Part shown: one piece after another, positions 61,023-64,000 of the stretch
Position numbering within the stretch: position 1 is the first letter of the stretch
How the letters are laid out: every line of letters begins with the position of its first letter
Assembly (NCBI GenBank): GCA_965235635.1
Contig: CBDDYR010000002.1
Span: forward strand, 124,001 to 188,000
Direction of reading: 5' to 3'
Origin: Fontibacterium meridianamericanum
GTDB taxonomy: Bacteria; Pseudomonadota; Alphaproteobacteria; Pelagibacterales; Pelagibacteraceae
Length of the DNA: 64,000 nucleotides
Translations under genes and position numbers: made by a program
The notes under the pieces: model-generated
Told to the model about the DNA's origin: nothing
What the model saw: only the letters and a program-made list of their open reading frames with translations
The model's database searches: none

Positions 61023-62693
61023 ATGCCAAGCGATATTGAAATAGCCCAAAAAGCGAAAATGCTCAAAATATCTGAGATAGCGAAAAATCGTTTAGATATT
61101 CCAGAAGAAGATCTTGAAAATTATGGTCGATATAAAGCGAAAATCTCATTTTCTTACTTAGATAAATTAAAAAATAATAAAGATGGAAAATTAATTCTAG
61201 TTACGGCTATTAGTCCAACTCCTGCTGGAGAAGGAAAAACTACAACAACGGTGGGATTAGGTGATGCCCTAAATTGTATTGGAAAAAAAACTATGATTTG
61301 TTTACGGGAACCTTCTTTAGGTCCTGTGTTTGGCATTAAAGGCGGTGCTGCTGGTGGTGGACTAGCTCAAATTGTACCCATGGAAGATATTAATTTACAT
61401 TTTACAGGCGATTTTGCTGCAATTGCAGCCGCTCATAATTTGCTAGCAGCAATGTTGGATAATCACATTTATCACGGAAATGAATTAGGAATTGATATCA
61501 AAACTATTCAATGGAAACGTACGGTAGATATGAACGATCGAGCTCTACGTAAAATTACTTTAGGATTAAATGAAAAAAAAGAAGGATTTCCTCACGAAGG
61601 AGGTTTTGACATCGTTGCTGCCTCTGAGATCATGGCGATTTTTTGCCTTTCAACATCAGTTGAAGATTTAAAAAAACGTATCGGACAAATTGTTGTAGCT
61701 TATAATAATAAAAATCAACCCGTTCTTGCAAAAGATTTAAAGGCTGTTGGTGCAATGACGGCACTTTTAAAAGATGCATTAGCTCCAAATTTAGTACAAA
61801 CTTTAGAAAATAATCCTGCCTTTGTACACGGAGGTCCATTTGCAAATATTGCACATGGTTGCAATTCTATAATTGCTACAAAGGCTGCATTAAAAATTGC
61901 TGATTATGTAGTTACAGAAGCTGGCTTTGGTGCTGACTTGGGTGCTGAAAAATTTATAGACATCAAATGCAGAAAATCTGGTCTACATCCTTCAGCAACA
62001 GTATTAGTTGCAACAATTCGCGCAATTAAATATCACGGCGGCGCTGAACTTTCTAACTTAACAAAAGAAGACATCTCTGCTCTTGATAAAGGGCTTGTTA
62101 ATTTAGAACGTCATGTTGAAAATATGACTAAAGTTTTTAATTTACCATGCGTTGTAGCTATTAATAAATTTACAAGCGATACCCCAGCAGAAATTCAGTT
62201 AGTTTTTGAAAGAATGAAAAAATTAAATGTTAAAACAGTTCTTTCATCTCATTGGGGAGATGGTGGCAAAGGAGCTATTGATCTTGCAAAGATAGTAGTT
62301 GAATTATGTGAAAATTCTAAACAAAAAATGCAATATGCGTATGAAGATAAGGATACATTAATTGAAAAAATTAATAAAATTGCAAAAAAAATTTATAGAG
62401 CAAGTGAAGTAACGATGGATGATAAAGTAAAAACACAAATTCAAAATTTACAAAATTCAGGTTATGGACATTTTCCAGTTTGTATTGCTAAAACTCAAAG
62501 TTCATTTTCTACAGATCCAAAGTTAAGAGGAGCTCCTTCAAATCACAGTATTACTGTACGTGAAATTCGTTTTTCTGCTGGAGCTGAATTTATTGTCGTA
62601 ATTTGTGGAAATATAATGACTATGCCAGGATTATCTAAAAAACCTTCCGCTGAAAATATTGACTATATTAACGGCAAGATTGTTGGTTTATAA
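61023..62693 (+). CDS. fhs: Formate-tetrahydrofolate ligase
   Basis: Activates formate to 10-formyl-THF with ATP, linking formate to one-carbon metabolism. The 556 residues contain the P-loop TPAGEGKTTTTVGLGDALN near 66, REPSLGPVFGIKGGAAGGG, HGGPFANIAHGCNSI, TEAGFGADLGAEKFIDIKCR, and the end MTMPGLSKKPSAENID. Full length. In SAR11-type organisms it supports C1 oxidation and use of methyl groups. It diverges from the pnt operon. Confidence 0.96.
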   Translation: MPSDIEIAQKAKMLKISEIAKNRLDIPEEDLENYGRYKAKISFSYLDKLKNNKDGKLILVTAISPTPAGEGKTTTTVGLGDALNCIGKKTMICLREPSLGPVFGIKGGAAGGGLAQIVPMEDINLHFTGDFAAIAAAHNLLAAMLDNHIYHGNELGIDIKTIQWKRTVDMNDRALRKITLGLNEKKEGFPHEGGFDIVAASEIMAIFCLSTSVEDLKKRIGQIVVAYNNKNQPVLAKDLKAVGAMTALLKDALAPNLVQTLENNPAFVHGGPFANIAHGCNSIIATKAALKIADYVVTEAGFGADLGAEKFIDIKCRKSGLHPSATVLVATIRAIKYHGGAELSNLTKEDISALDKGLVNLERHVENMTKVFNLPCVVAINKFTSDTPAEIQLVFERMKKLNVKTVLSSHWGDGGKGAIDLAKIVVELCENSKQKMQYAYEDKDTLIEKINKIAKKIYRASEVTMDDKVKTQIQNLQNSGYGHFPVCIAKTQSSFSTDPKLRGAPSNHSITVREIRFSAGAEFIVVICGNIMTMPGLSKKPSAENIDYINGKIVGL

Positions 62694-62699
62694 AAATTA

Positions 62700-63011
62700 T
62701 TACCTTCCCCATTTTTTTTTAAACATTTCTGGGTATTGTTTTTGACTTTGATCACAAATTCCAAATAATTTAGTATAAGGAAAATCTTTAAAACTTTTAT
62801 TATCATTCATTTTTTCCTTAAAACTCTTGTTTATATAGGCCTTATTTTGCTCGCCCCAAATGTAGATATGACCAGCATCAGCACATTTTTCTAATGCAGA
62901 TTTTTGAGTTGCAAAAACTATTATTATTAAAATAACAACCGTAATGACAATTGCGGTAATGAAATAAATTAAGATTTTTTTCTTATTACTTTTTGTTTTA
63001 AGGTTTCCCAT
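62700..63011 (-). CDS. Small membrane protein, unknown function
   Basis: A 103-residue protein: lysine-rich N terminus (MGNLKTKSNKKK), one membrane segment (ILIYFITAIVITVVILIIIVF) and a soluble 70-residue C-terminal part with Cys43 and Cys86, probably periplasmic. I do not recognise a family. It starts inside the 3' end of livM (43-base overlap, different frame) and so is translationally coupled to it. Confidence 0.65.
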   Translation of the reverse strand: MGNLKTKSNKKKILIYFITAIVITVVILIIIVFATQKSALEKCADAGHIYIWGEQNKAYINKSFKEKMNDNKSFKDFPYTKLFGICDQSQKQYPEMFKKKWGR

Positions 63012-63998
63012 AATTTTGCAAATCCAAGCGGCTCAAAAATCATTAATGTTATAATTAATCCACCAAATACAACTTGCTCAATGGAACTTATGATTGTTGC
63101 ATCAATCATACCGTGGAATACATTGTTGCCAATAGCATTTAGCACAACTGGAAAAAGTAAAATAAATGCCGCACCGATAAATGCGCCAGAAATTGTTCCA
63201 AGTCCTCCAATGATTGCCATAAACATAATCTTAAAAGATAAACTGATATTAAAAGCAGCAAATGGCTCAACAGTTTTTAAATAGGTATAAGTATACAGAG
63301 CTCCTGCGATACCACATAAAAAAGCATTAATTGCAAATGCTTGTAACTTAGTTTTTAAAAGAGAAACACCCATAGACTCTGCGGCTATGTCCATATCTCT
63401 CACTGCCATCCAGTTTCTACCAGTAGAACCTCTGGCCATATTAATTGCAAGCAATGGTTACTATGATCACAACCACTGCCACTAGTAGATACATCATATA
63501 CCCACTAGTAAACGCTACTCCATTTATATTAATTTTTTGAAAAGTAGTTGATCCAGATACGTCGTAGTTTTTAAACCAGCCAAATTTGTCTATGACCCAA
63601 ACAATAAAAAACTGCGAAGCTAATGTTGCAACCATTAAGTAAATTCCTCTAATTCTAAGACTGGGTAGTCCAAATATAATTCCAAGAACTGCTGCAATTA
63701 ATCCTGATAAAACTAATGCACCTAAAAAAGGCATTTCCGGTATTCGAAGCATCATATTGTAACAAGCGTAGGCGCCTGCACACATAAATCCAGCTGCGCC
63801 TAAAGATAACTGCCCCGTATAACCCATAACAATATTTTGACCTAATGCTGCAATAGTCAGACATAACCAAGGTATTAAAATTGAAGTGTACCAATAATCA
63901 GCTTTGATAACATTAGGGATTACTAAAAAACCTATCACCAGTAAAACGACAAAATTTATAATATCATTCCTTGTATATCTCATAAAAACTGGTTTCAT
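62969..63998 (-). pseudogene. livM: Branched-chain amino acid ABC permease LivM, one frameshift
   Basis: Membrane permease of a branched-chain amino acid or amide importer. The first part, from ATG at 63998 (MKPVFMRYTRNDIINFVVLL), runs through IVMGYTGQLSLGAAGFMCAG to VAVVVIIVTI and stops at 63441. A net one-base shift near 63455 (extra A in AACCATTG) returns to the family sequence LLAINMARGSTGRNWMAVRD, MGVSLLKTKLQAFAIN, and the permease motif GGLGTISGAFIGAAFI to 62969. The joined length is about 340, normal for LivM. The upstream livH would lie beyond the window. Decay or assembly indel. Confidence 0.87.
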
Positions 63999-64000
63999 AA

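Noticed and set aside
1..64000. Prophage, insertion sequence, CRISPR or toxin-antitoxin elements
   Set aside because: I saw no transposase, integrase, phage structural gene, spaced repeats or recognised toxin pair. The papain-like and 2OG oxygenase genes have phage relatives in memory but sit among housekeeping genes.

Overview
The window looks like a piece of a streamlined SAR11-type alphaproteobacterial chromosome (Pelagibacterales). The grounds are a strongly A+T-rich sequence (roughly 30% G+C by eye), Lys/Ile/Asn-rich proteins, gene ends that touch or overlap by a few bases, almost no intergenic DNA (no gene-free gap above about 200 bases), and gene content typical of free-living marine alphaproteobacteria: TRAP transporters, class III CoA-transferases, a proton-translocating transhydrogenase, AcuI and prpBC. 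I saw no insertion sequence, phage module, CRISPR array or rRNA. The placement rests on recognition of protein families, not on a search.

Layout. 1-4478 (minus strand): 3' part of nadE, class II DAHP synthase, glmS and a stand-alone GlmU acetyltransferase domain. 4608-7314 (plus): a phosphoglycolate-phosphatase-like HAD protein and prpB-prpC. 7322-10278 (minus): class Ia ribonucleotide reductase nrdB/nrdA. 10452-11906: phosphomannomutase. 11903-18397 (minus): a small papain-like protein, then a TRAP transporter (dctPQM) with an enoyl-CoA hydratase and a CoA-transferase, then a serine-glyoxylate-type aminotransferase that diverges from a 969-aa FAD/FeS 2-hydroxyacid dehydrogenase. 21342-27736: dusA and a probable malonate module (TRAP dctPQM, malonyl-CoA decarboxylase, divergent CoA-transferase) in which three genes carry frameshifts. 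27737-35220: rpoZ, a hydroxyisobutyrate-dehydrogenase-like gene, redox and envelope-sugar genes, nitrilase, apt, a nucleosidase. 35236-35312: tRNA-Met(CAU). 35361-42327: YjbQ, mnmA, DUF3553, cysQ, small lipoprotein and membrane ORFs, recX, ABA4-like, a broken isomerase, rhodanese, peroxiredoxin. 41443-45065: serC-serA-serB. 45139-50810: a CADD-type putative p-aminobenzoate synthase, HU, rseP, LysE, LysR, acuI, a zinc-finger protein, folE. 50882-52351: hisI, a degraded 2OG-Fe(II) oxygenase, DUF2237. 52447-58020: xseB-ispA-dxs, Sua5/TsaC and an ABC-2 exporter. 58029-63998: pntB-pntAb-pntAa, fhs, a small membrane protein and a frameshifted livM.

Together the genes describe uptake and CoA-activation of small carboxylates (TRAP plus CoA-transferases, malonyl-CoA decarboxylase, AcuI for acryloyl-CoA, methylcitrate enzymes), feeding of C2 and C3 units into glycine, serine and one-carbon metabolism (aminotransferase, serCAB, Fhs, FolE, CADD), and NADPH supply by transhydrogenase.

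Two cautions. At least nine single-base frameshifts interrupt six otherwise well-conserved genes. They may be real decay or residual indel errors in the assembly, and the sequence alone cannot decide. The metabolic modules are inferred from family and gene order; no substrate is demonstrated.
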